Origin: an uncultured Lachnospiraceae bacterium
GTDB taxonomy: Bacteria > Bacillota > Clostridia > Lachnospirales > Lachnospiraceae
Assembly (NCBI GenBank): GCA_947594855.1
Contig: CANQEL010000009.1
Location: 22,860-86,859 of the forward strand
DNA: 64,000 nucleotides
Reading direction: 5' to 3'
The position numbers were made by a program, and so were the translations under genes. Below the pieces are notes generated by a model, which did no database searches, had not been told where the DNA came from, and was given only the letters and a program-made list of their open reading frames with translations. How positions within the stretch are numbered: the first letter of the stretch is position 1; the number at the start of each line of letters is the position of its first letter. This document shows, piece by piece, positions 63,831-64,000 of the stretch.

Positions 63831-64000
63831 TCACTTCGTTAATTTTTCTTCCATCTTCCTCTGTATCTTCTCAATATCTGGAAAAATCAATCTAATGCCC
63901 CGCCTATACATGGCTAATATTTTCCGCAAATTAACAACCAGCTCCCTTTCTAATTTACTATGTATAGTAACAGGTTTATTTTCAATCGTATGCACATGGT
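63831..64000 (-). CDS. Partial ORF at the right edge, C-terminal part of an unknown protein
   Basis: The last 56 codons or so of a minus-strand frame entering from outside the window: HTIENKPVTIHSKLERELVV, then RKILAMYRRGIRLIFPDIEK and a Lys/Glu-rich end before TGA at 63833-63831. The composition (amphipathic, basic) is protein-like. I do not recognise it. A short frame just downstream (63746-63820, LPLIYAERFIQAAEEMMI) might be its continuation after a frameshift. Confidence 0.4.
   Translation of the reverse strand, partial: HVHTIENKPVTIHSKLERELVVNLRKILAMYRRGIRLIFPDIEKIQRKMEEKLTK

Noticed and set aside
1..64000. CRISPR arrays, tRNA and rRNA genes
   Set aside because: I saw no regularly spaced repeats, cloverleaf-like segments ending in CCA, or rRNA-like conserved blocks while reading both strands.

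Overview
The window looks like chromosomal core DNA of a low-GC Firmicute of class Clostridia, most probably a Lachnospiraceae member. The basis is the overall AT-rich composition with heavy use of ATA isoleucine codons, consensus AGGAGG ribosome binding sites, and gene orders typical of that family: radC-mreBCD-PBP2, der-plsY-gpsA, rplU-prp-rpmA-obgE-nadD-yqeK-rsfS, ispH next to a ribosomal S1 gene, hisZG with short HisG, and pyrBI. The family assignment is inference from gene order and protein style, with no database search. Nearly all genes lie on the minus strand; the plus-strand exceptions are lexA, prs, an uncharacterised pair at 43.5-45.4 kb, and pyrBI.

Reading each transcription unit in its own direction: radC, mreB, mreC, mreD and PBP2 (3.8 kb down to the left edge) form the cell elongation cluster. 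A lipobox-free SH3 membrane protein, mutS, mutL, miaA, a methionine-gamma-lyase-family PLP enzyme and an asparaginase follow from 12.5 down to 4.0 kb. lexA diverges from that unit through a compact double promoter carrying SOS-box-like sites. An FKBP/trigger-factor-like lipoprotein, a PDZ-radical-SAM (DUF512) protein, der, plsY and gpsA run from 22.9 to 17.4 kb. They are followed by a separate strong promoter and an L21-leader-like RNA driving rplU, prp, rpmA, obgE, nadD, yqeK and rsfS. prs diverges at 23.1 kb.

A very long minus-strand run from 43.3 to 24.2 kb carries rimO, a pgsA-pncC fusion, a lipoprotein, a flavoprotein, cmk, ispH, rpsA-like S1, plsX, rnc, smc, ftsY, hisZ, hisG, hisD, hisB, hisI, a 52-residue membrane protein, rnhB and a YraN-family gene. 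It combines tRNA/ribosome modification, phospholipid synthesis, chromosome segregation, protein targeting and part of histidine synthesis.

From 43.4 to 54.8 kb the character is more accessory: two uncharacterised genes, a GH30-type lipoprotein glycosidase, pyrBI, then a cluster of secreted proteins (Big_2-like Ig modules, an EF-hand/LRR protein). Three of the Big_2 genes are tandem paralogues with nearly identical N-terminal modules and unrelated-looking C-terminal modules, and one of them appears to start with ATT. From 54.9 to 62.8 kb core genes resume: fhs, two tandem ATP-grasp ligases, ftsK/spoIIIE, uppP and a TepA-type ClpP homologue. The right edge (62.8-64.0 kb) is decayed accessory DNA: a frameshifted pseudogene, terminators, repeated AGTACCA motifs and a partial ORF.

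No tRNA, rRNA or CRISPR array was recognised. I did not find a complete, obviously new system. The most promising leads are the partial his operon with a HisI carrying a degenerate TIM-barrel domain, the PgsA-PncC fusion, the twin ATP-grasp genes beside ftsK, and the modular Big_2 array.
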